From Streptomyces spiroverticillatus (GTDB lineage: Bacteria > Actinomycetota > Actinomycetes > Streptomycetales > Streptomycetaceae): a stretch of 64,000 nucleotides of DNA. The stretch is taken from positions 310,001 to 374,000 of the forward strand of contig BMUX01000002.1 of the NCBI GenBank assembly GCA_014650415.1, in the 5' to 3' direction. Below, one piece after another: positions 24,268 to 33,330 of this stretch; within the stretch, counting starts at the first letter, position 1; each line of letters opens with the position of its first letter. The notes under the pieces were generated by a model. The model saw only the letters and a list, made by a program, of their open reading frames with translations, was not told where the DNA came from and searched no databases. The position numbers were made by a program, and so were the translations under genes.

Positions 24268-25458
24268 GTGCACCTCCTCAGACGTCTTCATCCGCTGGAC
24301 TGGGTGGCCTTCGGGCTGCTCGCGCTCGGGCTGCTCGCCGTGGCGACCGGGCTGCTGCCGACGAGTCCGGCGGGTGACGTCATGGAGCGGATCGGCCCGC
24401 TGCTGCTGTTCCTGGCCACGGTGATCGTGCTGGGCGAGCTGACCGGCAAGGCGGGCGTCTTCGACGTGATCGCCTCCTGGGTGGCCCGGACGGCTCGCGG
24501 CAACTACCTGGCGCTCTTCCTCCTGTGCGTGGCCTTCGCGTCCGTCACGACCATCGCGCTGAACCTGGACACGACGGCGGTCCTCCTCACCCCGGTCATG
24601 CTGGCGCTGGCGACGCGGGTCGGGATCGCCGCGCTGCCCATGGCGATGACGACGGTGTGGCTGGCGAACACCGCGAGCCTCCTCCTCCCCGCCTCCAACC
24701 TCACCAACCTCCTCGCCGCCGACCGCATCGCGCTCTCCGCGTCCGGCCTGGCGGCGACCCTGTGGGCGGCACAGCTCGCGTCGATCGCGGTGACGACGGC
24801 GTGCCTGTGGGGCTTCTACTGGCGGCGCGGCAAGCGGGGCGCGGACCGCTACGAGCCGCCGACGACACCGGTCCCGGCGGACCCGGTCCTCTTCCGGGTG
24901 AGCGCGGCGGCGTGCGCGGGCTTCCTCCTCGCCATCCTGGTGGCGGACGTCGAGCTGTGGATGGCGTCGGGGGCGGCGGCGCTGGTCGTGGTGGTGGTCT
25001 TCGCGGTACGCCGACGCGCCGAGCTGAAGTGGTCCCTCATCCCCTACCGGCTGCTGATCCTGGTCCCGGGGATGTTCCTGGTCGTGGAGACCATCAACTC
25101 CAACGGCCTGCACACCCTCCTCTCCGCCGCCCTCGGCTCGGACGACGGGCTGCTCGGGATGCTGCGGTCGGCGGGCGTCGGAGCGGGCGTCTCGAACGTA
25201 CTGAACAACCTTCCGGCGTACGTCGCCGGGGAAGCCGCCATCCCCGCCGGCAACTCCCACCAGCTCCTGGCCCTGCTCATCGGCGTCAACGTCGGCCCGG
25301 TCGTCACCCCGTGGGCGTCGCTGGCCACCCTGCTGTGGTTCGAGCGGTGCCGGTGGCACGGGACGAAGGTCAAGCTGGGCCGGTTCCTGGGCACGGGCTT
25401 CGTGCTGGCCGTGACGGCGACGCTGGCGTCGACGCTGGCGCTCGCGGCCAGCACCTGA
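24268..25458 (+). CDS. SLC13/ArsB-like membrane permease
   Basis: A 396-residue protein with about ten hydrophobic helices in the ion-transporter superfamily fold. FASVTTIALNLDTTAVLLTP and ANTASLLLPASNLTNLL form one re-entrant region, and NVLNNLPAYVAGEAA with NVGPVVTPWASLATLLW the second. These asparagine-rich hairpins are typical of ArsB/NhaD/SLC13 carriers. The substrate could be arsenite, sodium or a dicarboxylate; no ars regulator or reductase is nearby. GTG start at 24268, divergent from the TIR-NACHT gene. Confidence 0.8.
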   Translation: MHLLRRLHPLDWVAFGLLALGLLAVATGLLPTSPAGDVMERIGPLLLFLATVIVLGELTGKAGVFDVIASWVARTARGNYLALFLLCVAFASVTTIALNLDTTAVLLTPVMLALATRVGIAALPMAMTTVWLANTASLLLPASNLTNLLAADRIALSASGLAATLWAAQLASIAVTTACLWGFYWRRGKRGADRYEPPTTPVPADPVLFRVSAAACAGFLLAILVADVELWMASGAAALVVVVVFAVRRRAELKWSLIPYRLLILVPGMFLVVETINSNGLHTLLSAALGSDDGLLGMLRSAGVGAGVSNVLNNLPAYVAGEAAIPAGNSHQLLALLIGVNVGPVVTPWASLATLLWFERCRWHGTKVKLGRFLGTGFVLAVTATLASTLALAAST

Positions 25459-25496
25459 CCGGTCACCGGGCCGCCGCCACCCGATGCACCACCTGA

Positions 25497-26345
25497 TCAG
25501 CGCGCCGTCGCCCGCGCCACTTCCTCCAGTACGTAGTCCAAGGTCGCCCCGCGCCCCGCGACGAAGCTCCGCCCGCTCCCCGGCCCGCTGAACCCGGGCC
25601 GGAACGGCTCCCCGGCGAGGGTCCGCAGCTCCACCCCGGCCTCGGCGGCGAGCAGCGCCCCGGCGGGCAGGTCGACGCCCTCGGCCCGGTAGCCGACGAA
25701 GGCGTCGATGGCCCCCCGGGCGAGCAGGCTCCACCCCATGAGCGGGGCCCACAGCTGGAGAACCCGTCGGCAGCGCTGCTCCAGCGCCCCGCGCAGGGCG
25801 GCGGCGACGGGATCGGCGCGCGCCACGTCGTACCCCTGTGTCCAGGCGACGACGGGTCCGGCGGCGGGCAGCCCGGCCGGGGGCCCGGTGAGCGGGCCGC
25901 GCGGCCCGTGGGCCCCGCGCCCGGCGACGGCGTGCCAGGTCTGCTGGGTGACGGGTTCGTGGACGACGCCGACCACGGGCCGCTCGCCGAGGCACAGGCC
26001 GACCCCGACGACGTACACGCAGAGCCCGATGGCGACGTTGTTGCTGCCGTCGAGGGGGTCGACGAGCCAGGTCCGCTCGCCCGCCCCGGGCAGCTCCCCC
26101 GCTTCCTCCGACAGGATCCGGTCGGCGGGGAAACGGCGGCGGATGCGCTCCAGGACGATGCGCTCGGAGGCGAGGTCGAGATCGGTGACGACGTCTCCGG
26201 CGCTGCCCTTGCCGGTGACGGTGCGCAGATCCCCGTAGCGCCCCCGCAGCAGGTCGCCGGCCTCCTCAACGGCGGCTACGGCGGTCTTCCGCTCGTCCTC
26301 GTAACTCCTGCGCGCGTCCTCGTACGTACGGTGCTCATGGGCCAC
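25497..26345 (-). CDS. Inositol-monophosphatase-family phosphatase
   Basis: A 282-residue lithium-sensitive-phosphatase-fold enzyme. Metal-site motifs are VVTDLDLASE, ILSEEAGE, WLVDPLDGSNN and a C-terminal GVDLPAGALLAAEAG. In place of the common WD it has VDLPAG. The family hydrolyses inositol phosphate, 3'-phosphoadenosine phosphate or similar. The GTG at 26345 (gggagga upstream) overlaps the cupin-like gene by 11 nt, and both follow the membrane protein at 27068-28018, suggesting one three-gene operon. Removal of a phosphorylated signal is conceivable. Confidence 0.82.
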   Translation of the reverse strand: MAHEHRTYEDARRSYEDERKTAVAAVEEAGDLLRGRYGDLRTVTGKGSAGDVVTDLDLASERIVLERIRRRFPADRILSEEAGELPGAGERTWLVDPLDGSNNVAIGLCVYVVGVGLCLGERPVVGVVHEPVTQQTWHAVAGRGAHGPRGPLTGPPAGLPAAGPVVAWTQGYDVARADPVAAALRGALEQRCRRVLQLWAPLMGWSLLARGAIDAFVGYRAEGVDLPAGALLAAEAGVELRTLAGEPFRPGFSGPGSGRSFVAGRGATLDYVLEEVARATAR

Positions 26346-27042
26346 GGCGGTCCATCCTCCCGAGCGCGGTGCTGACGGTGCGGGCGGTCTGGCGGGCGTC
26401 GCACAGGCGACGCGACGATCGGGTGGCGCGGCCGTCGAGCGGGCCCAGCGACCGGTCGAGCCGGCCGGGCCTGACCAGCCCGAGGACGAGGGTGGCGGCG
26501 GGCTGCCCGTCCTCGACGACGGTGGCGTGGAACCTCCCGGCGGACAGGGTGTAGCTCTCGCCGCCGGAGCTGACCCGGCGGGGGCCGGGGGCACTGCGTA
26601 CGACTTCGTCCGTCGGGAGGATCTCGTCCGTCCCGTCCGGATCGCTCCTGACCTCGAACACGCGGTGGGTGGGCCGGTCGCCGCCGTCCTCGGTGTGCAC
26701 CAGCAGATTGGCCACCTGCCCGTACAGCACATGGCTGTGCAGGTCCCAGCTGTGCGAGTGCAACGGTGAGATTCCCGGTTCGGGCCCGGCCCCCTCCTCG
26801 AAGAGGTGCACGCACACCCCGCGCGGCCCCTCCCTCAGCAACGGCAGGCACAGAAACCCGAGCGGATGCCGCACGGCAGGCAACTCCCTCTCCCCCGTGG
26901 CGATTTCGACGAGTGCGGCGCGGGCACGGTCCCGCAGGAGGACGGTGTGCCTGCGGTCAAGGGCCGCTTCGAGTTCCTCGTAGTCCAGGCTTGCGATGGC
27001 ACTTGCGCTTGCGCTTTTGTTTGCTTTTGCGTGTGCGTCCAT
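26335..27042 (-). CDS. Cupin-like putative metal-binding protein
   Basis: A 235-residue protein of unrecognised family. The centre reads SPLHSHSWDLHSHVLYGQVAN, a cluster of His residues typical of a cupin metal site, and a later GRFHATVVED supplies another. It may be a dioxygenase-like or sensor protein. The N-terminus (MDAHAKANKSASASAIAS) is low complexity and uses AAA, GCA and AAC codons that are rare around it. It is sandwiched between the membrane protein and the phosphatase genes. Confidence 0.65.
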   Translation of the reverse strand: MDAHAKANKSASASAIASLDYEELEAALDRRHTVLLRDRARAALVEIATGERELPAVRHPLGFLCLPLLREGPRGVCVHLFEEGAGPEPGISPLHSHSWDLHSHVLYGQVANLLVHTEDGGDRPTHRVFEVRSDPDGTDEILPTDEVVRSAPGPRRVSSGGESYTLSAGRFHATVVEDGQPAATLVLGLVRPGRLDRSLGPLDGRATRSSRRLCDARQTARTVSTALGRMDRRGP

Positions 27043-27067
27043 GCCGGTGCGCCCCCGCGGGGACGCC

Positions 27068-28018
27068 TCACCTCCGATAGGGGTCCTCCGCGTGCAGGGC
27101 CTTCACGATGATCTCGCCGACGTCGCTCTCGGTGAACGAGCGCGGCAGCCCGATCCCGAGGGCGTCGAACAGGGCCCGGACCTCGTCGACGGTGGGTTCG
27201 GGCGCGAGGTGCGGGGCCCGGCGCAGGTCCAGCTCGGTGGCCTGTTCGCGGCTCTGGTGGAGTTCGGTGACGTAGTAGTCGTAGAGCGGCTGGCCCTTGC
27301 GGATCAGCAGGTTGGTGCGGGACGGGTCGTCCTGGGTGATGACCAGGCACGTCTCGGACAGGTCGAAGCGCAGCGTGGACACCACGGACGACAGATGGAC
27401 GGCGATCTCCAGCGTGGCGAGCTGCTGCCGGTAGCAGGCGGCTGCCAGCACGGTCGCGTACGCCTCCTTCTTGACCCGGTCGCGGGTCCACAGGGCGGCG
27501 GTGGCGGCGGCCCGCTCACCGGCGAACATCTGCCGGAAGCGGGAGTAGGCGGCGCAGGCGCGGTCGTCGGCCGGGTTCACGATGTCGATCTTGATGTTGA
27601 GCTGGGAGCGCTGGTTCTTCGCCGACTCCACGCACTTGGGCAGGGTCACCGCGCGCAGATAGGTGCCGGTGCCGCCCTTGAAGTACCAGAGGTGGGTGTC
27701 GCGGCGGGCGTCGCGCAGCGCGGAGGCGACCTCGCTGCCGAGCAGCGACCTGACCATCGCCTGGTCCTCCAGCGCCTGCCGGGTCCCGGCCAGGGCCTCC
27801 TGGATGCTGGTGGGCTGGCGGACGCGCTCGACGATCGACCCGATGGCGAGGGCGCCGAGGACGAGCAGCGTCGCTCCCGACACCACGTCGTCGGTGAGGA
27901 CGTCGCCGAAGATGTCGAGAAGGCCGATGGTGAGCGCGATACCGGCCGCGACAACGACGTCGACGTTCTTCATGACCCAGGTGACGAAGCGCTCGATGCG
28001 TCTCGCGGGCACTGTCAT
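27068..28018 (-). CDS. Membrane-anchored protein of unknown function
   Basis: A 316-residue protein. Two N-terminal membrane helices (about 15-36 and 44-62) precede a soluble domain. The soluble part contains DTHLWYFKGGTGTYLRAVTL, an LNIKIDIVNPADDRACAAY strand-helix and a basic C-terminus. This recalls phospholipase-D-like or SMODS-associated effector folds anchored to the membrane, but I cannot assign it. The ATG at 28018 has ggaggg six nt upstream. It heads the unit with the cupin-like and phosphatase genes, and resembles in layout the protein at 35348-36280. Confidence 0.65.
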   Translation of the reverse strand: MTVPARRIERFVTWVMKNVDVVVAAGIALTIGLLDIFGDVLTDDVVSGATLLVLGALAIGSIVERVRQPTSIQEALAGTRQALEDQAMVRSLLGSEVASALRDARRDTHLWYFKGGTGTYLRAVTLPKCVESAKNQRSQLNIKIDIVNPADDRACAAYSRFRQMFAGERAAATAALWTRDRVKKEAYATVLAAACYRQQLATLEIAVHLSSVVSTLRFDLSETCLVITQDDPSRTNLLIRKGQPLYDYYVTELHQSREQATELDLRRAPHLAPEPTVDEVRALFDALGIGLPRSFTESDVGEIIVKALHAEDPYRR

Positions 28019-28189
28019 GTGCGGCCCTCCATGCTCTCAACTCCCCCGTGATTCCCCCTGATTACTCGATCGTAGGGAGGGGGAGGGCGGGGGCGCCAGG
28101 GGGCACGGGGGGTGGTCGGGGGCACTGGATAAGGGTCCCGGCAGGAGGGCACCTGTGCGAAGACCACACTCGTCGGTAGCGTGGCCGCC

Positions 28190-29170
28190 ATGACAACGGA
28201 TGTCGTGGTGGTCGGCGCCGGAGTAGTCGGCTTGTCCACAGCGGTCTGTCTGGCCGAGGCCGGAGCGTCGGTCGCGGTGCATGCGGCCGCGCCGCCACAT
28301 CTCACAACCTCCGCGGGCGCGGGCGCAATGTGGGATCCCTATCTGGTCCACCCGCGACAGCGGGTGGACGTATGGGGCGCCTCCACCTACACGGAGTTGT
28401 CCCGGCTCGCCGATACCGGCGTGGGGGTACGCATGGCCTTGGGAACCCAGCAGTCACGCACCGTCTGCGACCCTCCGGAATGGCTCGACGTACTCGGCGG
28501 GCGGTTGTGCACCCCCAGCGAGTTGGCACCCGGTTACCGCAGCGGCTGGCGTTACCGGGCACCCGTGGTCGACATGCCCCTTTTCCTGGAGCATCTTCAC
28601 AACCGACTGATCTCGGCCGGGGGGCGCGTGGCCACGCGCATCTACCGCACCTTGCGGGAAGCGGCGGAGGCTGCCCCGATGGTCGTCAACTGCACAGGAA
28701 CCGGGGCTCGTTCGTTGGTTCCCGATTCTTCGCTGACGGCGGTGCAGGGCCAGTTGGTGGTGGTGTCGAACCCGGGCATCTCCGAGTTCTTCTGCGACGA
28801 CACCCCCGACTCCGAGGAGCTGACCTACATCTATCCGCACAGCGACACCGTGGTGCTGGGCGGTACCACACGGCCGGACGTCTGGGACCTGCGGCCCGAC
28901 GCGGACGCGGCCGAAGCGATCTTCGCGCGCTGCGCCGCTGTCGATGGACGGCTGCGCGGAGCCAGTGTGCTCGGGCATCGGGTCGGACTGCGCCCCGCGC
29001 GTCCCCGGGTAAGGCTGGAGGAGGAGCGGTCGGCATCGAAGGGGCGGTTGGTGCACAACTATGGTCACGGAGGGGCGGGGCTGACCCTCTCCTGGGGATG
29101 TGCACGTGAGGTCGCCCGCCTGGTACTGGGCGGGTCAACGGCGGACCTGCCAGGTGGGACGGCGCGCTGA
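28190..29170 (+). CDS. D-amino-acid-oxidase-like FAD oxidoreductase
   Basis: A 326-residue DAO-family flavoprotein. The N-terminal dinucleotide fold reads VVVVGAGVVGLSTAVCLAEA, followed by SAGAGAMWDPY. The C-terminal GHRVGLRPARPRVRLEEE and NYGHGGAGLTLSWGCA are the conserved substrate/FAD signatures of D-amino-acid oxidases. It would oxidise D-amino acids to keto acids, giving H2O2. The ATG at 28190 is preferred to the GTG at 28181. Its end overlaps the convergent gene by 36 nt. Confidence 0.82.
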   Translation: MTTDVVVVGAGVVGLSTAVCLAEAGASVAVHAAAPPHLTTSAGAGAMWDPYLVHPRQRVDVWGASTYTELSRLADTGVGVRMALGTQQSRTVCDPPEWLDVLGGRLCTPSELAPGYRSGWRYRAPVVDMPLFLEHLHNRLISAGGRVATRIYRTLREAAEAAPMVVNCTGTGARSLVPDSSLTAVQGQLVVVSNPGISEFFCDDTPDSEELTYIYPHSDTVVLGGTTRPDVWDLRPDADAAEAIFARCAAVDGRLRGASVLGHRVGLRPARPRVRLEEERSASKGRLVHNYGHGGAGLTLSWGCAREVARLVLGGSTADLPGGTAR

Positions 29171-30403
29171 CATTCCTGCCTCCGGTCCTCTGCGGAAGAG
29201 GTAGACGAGAGACCGTGCGGCGAGGGCCGTCATCAACGCGGCGGCCCACGGCCAACTGGCGGAACCGCGGACGACCAGCAGGACCCCCAGGATCGGCGAG
29301 AGACAGGTCAGGGCCGCGAGCACGACCGTGGGAAAGGTCCAGCGGAAACGGTCGGCGATGGAGAAGCGTGAGCGCTCGTACAGGGCCAATGCCACAGTGA
29401 GCAGCGCCCCTGCTGTCAGCGCAGAAGCCTCACTGCCCGTCACCTCGGCGTAGGTGATGGGCAATGAGATGAGGAAGGGGAGCACTCCGCCGTACTCGGA
29501 GAGAACATTGCCCCACTTCATGATCCTGCCGAAGGCATTGGAGCGCATGCGGGCGAGTTCACCGGAGGCACTCGCATAGATGATGAGGGACATGGTGGTC
29601 GCGAACGTCGCCCCGATCAGCAGGACGCGTACGTCGTCCGGGAATCGCTGGGAAGCGAAGGAGAAGCCGAGCAGGAAGGTGATGGCCGCCAGCACGGCCC
29701 CGGAGAAGGTCAGGCCCGCCGCCGCCTCGTCCGACTGGAGCGTGGCCGGATCGTCGCGCTCGAATCGCGACACCTCGAAGGCCGGTTCGCCCATGAGGCG
29801 GACCAAGGCAGTGATGCCCACGTCCGGGGCGGCGATCGCGCGGAGCAGGTGGTCACGCTCGGCCAGGGGTATCAACTGCCGCGAGTCCGGGTCGATGTAC
29901 TCGACGCGCAGCTTGAAGCGGTAGCACAGGCGGACGTCGGGCTCGGTGGGGGACGACTCGATGGAGTCGGGAGCAAGGAATCCACGCGAGAGCAGAAGGC
30001 CCGCGGACGGGAGATCATCGAGGCCCACCACCGCGGAGACGGAGGTGTCAGCGGGAGTGCCCGCCAGCAGTTGGTCGAGGAGCAGCCGGCCGATGCCGGT
30101 GCGTCGGTGTCGAACACACACCGCCATCGACGTGATCCGTACGTGGTCGGGCGTCGGTGTCTCGGAGGTCAGGTACCCGAGCACCTCGCCCTGCCGTTCG
30201 GCGATCAGGAGGCGGCCGGTGGTCAGGCCGGTCCCGAGGACCTCGTCGAGCAATCGGCTCTGCTGGAGACGCACGGAACGCCTCGGGCCCGTACGACGTG
30301 GACGCACGCTCAGCCGGCACGCGTCTTCGGCGATTTCCCGAATCGCGACCATGTCCTGCGGACCTGCCGTTCTTGTGACCGCAGTTCCCGGAGACATCGA
30401 CAT
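29135..30403 (-). CDS. GNAT acetyltransferase fused to a membrane domain
   Basis: A 422-residue two-part protein. Residues about 10-180 form a GNAT domain (VRITSMAVCVRHRRTGIGRL with the R/Q-x-x-G-x-G acetyl-CoA loop). The C-terminal half holds about six hydrophobic helices (AVLAAITFLLGFSFA, LIGATFATTMSLIIYASAS, and a last AAALMTALAARSLVYLF). The start is placed at ATG 30403 with a ggggggtgg ribosome site; a GTG at 30436 would add 11 residues. GNAT-membrane fusions are unusual. It is divergent from the SCO2524-like operon and may act with it. Confidence 0.7.
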   Translation of the reverse strand: MSMSPGTAVTRTAGPQDMVAIREIAEDACRLSVRPRRTGPRRSVRLQQSRLLDEVLGTGLTTGRLLIAERQGEVLGYLTSETPTPDHVRITSMAVCVRHRRTGIGRLLLDQLLAGTPADTSVSAVVGLDDLPSAGLLLSRGFLAPDSIESSPTEPDVRLCYRFKLRVEYIDPDSRQLIPLAERDHLLRAIAAPDVGITALVRLMGEPAFEVSRFERDDPATLQSDEAAAGLTFSGAVLAAITFLLGFSFASQRFPDDVRVLLIGATFATTMSLIIYASASGELARMRSNAFGRIMKWGNVLSEYGGVLPFLISLPITYAEVTGSEASALTAGALLTVALALYERSRFSIADRFRWTFPTVVLAALTCLSPILGVLLVVRGSASWPWAAALMTALAARSLVYLFRRGPEAGMSARRPTWQVRR

Positions 30404-30552
30404 TCCACCCCCCTGCGTCTTCTCCGTAAACCCCACTGCCTCACATTCATCTCAGGAAGAACACGAATAACCCCCTTCCCAATCAGCGCCCACCACTTTA
30501 TCGATTCGCCCCGGAGGGGGAGGATAGCTGCCAGAGCGGAGGCGCACACGGG

Positions 30553-32166
30553 ATGCGGATCGAGCCACGGCAGCAACTCCTGGAAACCTGGCGCGCCCTG
30601 GTGAAGAGTTCCTTTCCCGACGGGAAGCGGGAAGGGGACCATTGGGCGACGGGGAGCAGCGTCGCCGACACCGAACGCCTGTTGTGTCTGATGTATCCGG
30701 CGACAGAGATTCCGGCACTCCGGCTCGACGATCCCGACCGCATCGCCTCTGACGTACTGGATGTCCTGAAGCCCCTCGGCGGACGCCTCGAAATACCCAT
30801 GAAGATCATCGAATTCCTCGGTGATTACACGCGTCGGCACATGACAGAAGACGGCACACCCACCTTCGGCGGCGGCTACTACTTACATCCCGGCACCACG
30901 GACGCAAAACCGACCGACGACCAGAAGAGGCTGGGCGTGGTCGACTCCTACTCCATGTCCGTGACGCTTTCCCTGGCTACGCTCGGATTCCTCAGGGAGT
31001 TCCTCAGGACAGCGCACCGCGCGGAATTCGTGGCGCGTGCGAAGGAGCTGGAGGTGGAAACCAAGAAGCGTCTCACCGCAGCGATGATCAGCCTGTTGCG
31101 AAGTTTCAGCGTCCACACCTTCGCGGCCGAGAGCTCCCGAGGCCGCAGCCTGATCGAGTTGGTCAACCAGGAACAAGTCCCCGGCCGGATCGTCGTGCGG
31201 CAGTTGCAGCAACGACTCAAGCCGCTGCGGGCCGTGATCCGCGACTCCTTCGTCCTCGGCGTCGACACCATGGGGGAACTCGCCGACGAGAACACGCTGT
31301 TCGAGTGCGGCTGGTCATGGGGGCTGGTGACTGGGGCACCCCAGGTTCTCGTCGCGACCGCGGGTCTCCACCAGCCCGAGGGTGTCGCCGCCGATGTGCC
31401 TTATCTCTACTTCACCGTGGTCGCCCTCGACGGCATTGTCGACCTGTTCTCCGACCGCACTCTCACCCTCGGCCTCCTGGACGACGAGCAGCAGCGCCTC
31501 TCTGACGCACTGCGGATGCGGTGGGAGATCACCCAGCAGTACTGGTCCGCGATCGCCCGGTTCGGGGGCGACGGAAGCTGGCCGCTGGAGGACATCCCGT
31601 GGCCCACGACAGTTCCACAGACACGCTCCGAGTACTCGGAGTACTCCACCCTTTCCGTAACCGCCATCCTCGTGCAGGACCTGGTACGCCGACGCGCCAC
31701 CGATGACGACCTGACGCGGACCGTAACGGTCATGGAGGAGCTGGCGGTCCGGGCCAGGGTCACCCGGCGGCTGACTCCCGGCGACCCGGCGATGGCCCTG
31801 CACAGTCCGGGAGTGCGGCTTCCGCTGTTCGGGGCGGAAGAGCTTGGCCCGCCTGTCGAATGGCAGGTGTCCGACTTTTCCGCGCAGCTCTTCAAGCGGA
31901 CCATTCAGCTCGCGGCACTCTCGAAGAATCTCGACTCCCACGACCGGCTGCTCCGGCTCGGGGAACACCTGCTCGACCATCTGTGGCGGCGCCGTATCTC
32001 ACGCGGTCCGGGAGCCCGGCTCTGGGACAACGTGCAGGCGGTGTACCCGCACTCCCCCGACACCTCCGGACAGCCGGTGTCCTGGAGCATGTCGGAACGC
32101 ATGGTGGAAGGCAGGTCGCCGCCACCCATCTCTATGAGCAACCCCCCATCAGAAGCCGCGAACTGA
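30553..32166 (+). CDS. SCO2524-family protein, apparently frameshifted near the end
   Basis: A 537-residue soluble protein opening MRIEPRQQLLETWRALVKSS and containing VADTERLLCLMYPATEIPAL, which I recognise as the SCO2524-type family of unknown function. It starts the operon with SCO2523-, SCO2522- and SCO2521-type genes. After SWSMSERMVEG the frame ends in a Pro/Ser tail (RSPPPISMSNPPSEAAN). The neighbouring frame instead continues QVAATHLYEQPPIRSREL and a normal helical C-terminus to 32408, four nt before the next gene. A single-base deletion near 32105-32112, or a sequencing error, would explain this. Confidence 0.7.
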   Translation: MRIEPRQQLLETWRALVKSSFPDGKREGDHWATGSSVADTERLLCLMYPATEIPALRLDDPDRIASDVLDVLKPLGGRLEIPMKIIEFLGDYTRRHMTEDGTPTFGGGYYLHPGTTDAKPTDDQKRLGVVDSYSMSVTLSLATLGFLREFLRTAHRAEFVARAKELEVETKKRLTAAMISLLRSFSVHTFAAESSRGRSLIELVNQEQVPGRIVVRQLQQRLKPLRAVIRDSFVLGVDTMGELADENTLFECGWSWGLVTGAPQVLVATAGLHQPEGVAADVPYLYFTVVALDGIVDLFSDRTLTLGLLDDEQQRLSDALRMRWEITQQYWSAIARFGGDGSWPLEDIPWPTTVPQTRSEYSEYSTLSVTAILVQDLVRRRATDDDLTRTVTVMEELAVRARVTRRLTPGDPAMALHSPGVRLPLFGAEELGPPVEWQVSDFSAQLFKRTIQLAALSKNLDSHDRLLRLGEHLLDHLWRRRISRGPGARLWDNVQAVYPHSPDTSGQPVSWSMSERMVEGRSPPPISMSNPPSEAAN

Positions 32167-32408
32167 GCACTGTCGCGACAGCTCTGCTCATCGAGGCGGG
32201 GCAACTGTTCGGCGTGGAGCTGCTGCATGCGAAGGGCCAGGAGGACGACGCGCGGGAACTCAACCTGAAAAGCGTGGACATCACCCTGCGTCACGCCAGG
32301 AAGGTGGCCACCCAACAGCCCGGCACCGCCTGCGCACTGGCAATGGAAGCCTTGAGGACCCTCAACTCGCTGACCCGCGCCCGCGACGCCGGCACCAAAG
32401 GGGGCTGA
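32112..32408 (+). pseudogene. Displaced C-terminal part of the SCO2524-like gene
   Basis: About 98 codons (QVAATHLYEQPPIRSREL, then ATALLIEAGQLFGVELL to ARDAGTKGG) form an amphipathic helical C-terminus with no start codon of its own before 32213. They lie one frame (-1) from the gene at 30553-32166. The stop at 32406-32408 sits four nt before the SCO2523-like GTG, the spacing expected of the original gene end. Confidence 0.6.
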
Positions 32409-32412
32409 GGCC

Positions 32413-33330
32413 GTGCTCGTCTTCGCCGCGTCCGACAAGGGCGGCACGGGCCGCTCCGTCACCAGCGCCAACCTCGCCTACCGGCGGGCCCTGCGCGGGG
32501 ACGACGTCTGCTACCTGGACTTCGACTTCGGGTCTCCGACGGCCGCAGCCGTCTTCGCCGTGCCCGACATCCCGCGCGGCGCCGCCTCCGGCGGCCTGCA
32601 CAGCCATCTGCGGGGCGCGGTCACCGAGCCGCTGCGCATCGACGTGTGGGACCGCTCCGAGCACGACTCACTGCGCTACGCCCCGGCCGGTGCCGGACGC
32701 CTGGTGCTGGTGCCGGGCGACCTGGGCGGCGGCGAGTTCGCCACCGCCCAGGAAGCCGTGAACCGGTGTACGAAGCTCTTTGCCCAGTTGGAGGAGGAGT
32801 TCGACCTGGTACTCGTGGACCTCAGCGCGGGCCGTTCCTTCGCGGTGGACATGGCACTGGAGAGCACCGCCCGCCCCGAACTGCGCTCCGCCCCCTGCCA
32901 TTGGCTGGTCTTCCACCGGTGGACCCGGCAGCACATCCTCGCCGCCGCCGGACTGGTCTACGGCGAGCGCGGCCTGCTCGCCAACGGCATCGCCCTCGGC
33001 CACGACCCGGCCAGGCTGCGTGCGGCGCTTCGCTTCGTGCGGGCGGTGGTGCCGGGCCAGGACTCCCCCGGCATAAAGCACGCGCGCCCGCCCCAGTCGG
33101 TGTGGATGCACGCGGTCAGCCGCCAGCTCGATGCGCTCGCCGCGGAGAACGGACTCGGTCACGGCAAGGTGCTGGGGAGCGTGCCCGAGGAGCCGGTGCT
33201 GAAGCTCCAGGAGCAGTTGATCACCGATGAGGACGTGCTGGAGACCCAGGTCGCGAACCCCGAGACCCGCAGCGCCCTGGAACAGCTGGCCCGTCGCCTC
33301 GTCGACGACAAGGCCTGGGAGGAGTTCTGA
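32413..33330 (+). CDS. SCO2523-family variant P-loop protein (ParA/MinD-like)
   Basis: A 305-residue P-loop protein with a deviant Walker motif: SDKGGTGRSVTSANLAY keeps the signature Lys9, but the usual P-loop Lys is Arg14. Then DVCYLDFDFGSPTAAA and LVLVDLSAGRSFAVDM follow as switch/Walker B-like segments. This is the SCO2523 family. Loss of the canonical lysine suggests altered or absent ATP hydrolysis. GTG start at 32413; its stop overlaps the next ATG (TGATG). Confidence 0.78.
   Translation: MLVFAASDKGGTGRSVTSANLAYRRALRGDDVCYLDFDFGSPTAAAVFAVPDIPRGAASGGLHSHLRGAVTEPLRIDVWDRSEHDSLRYAPAGAGRLVLVPGDLGGGEFATAQEAVNRCTKLFAQLEEEFDLVLVDLSAGRSFAVDMALESTARPELRSAPCHWLVFHRWTRQHILAAAGLVYGERGLLANGIALGHDPARLRAALRFVRAVVPGQDSPGIKHARPPQSVWMHAVSRQLDALAAENGLGHGKVLGSVPEEPVLKLQEQLITDEDVLETQVANPETRSALEQLARRLVDDKAWEEF

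Noticed and set aside
18196..25995. A single open frame of about 2,600 codons extending the TIR-NACHT gene upstream
   Set aside because: The part above 24117 runs antisense through the permease gene and is rich in Arg/Gly, typical of shadow frames; the ATG at 24117 has a ribosome site and starts the TIR domain.
32213..32408. Independent small gene from GTG 32213
   Set aside because: The start would lie within a helical segment that continues from upstream; a frameshifted end of the SCO2524-like gene explains it better.
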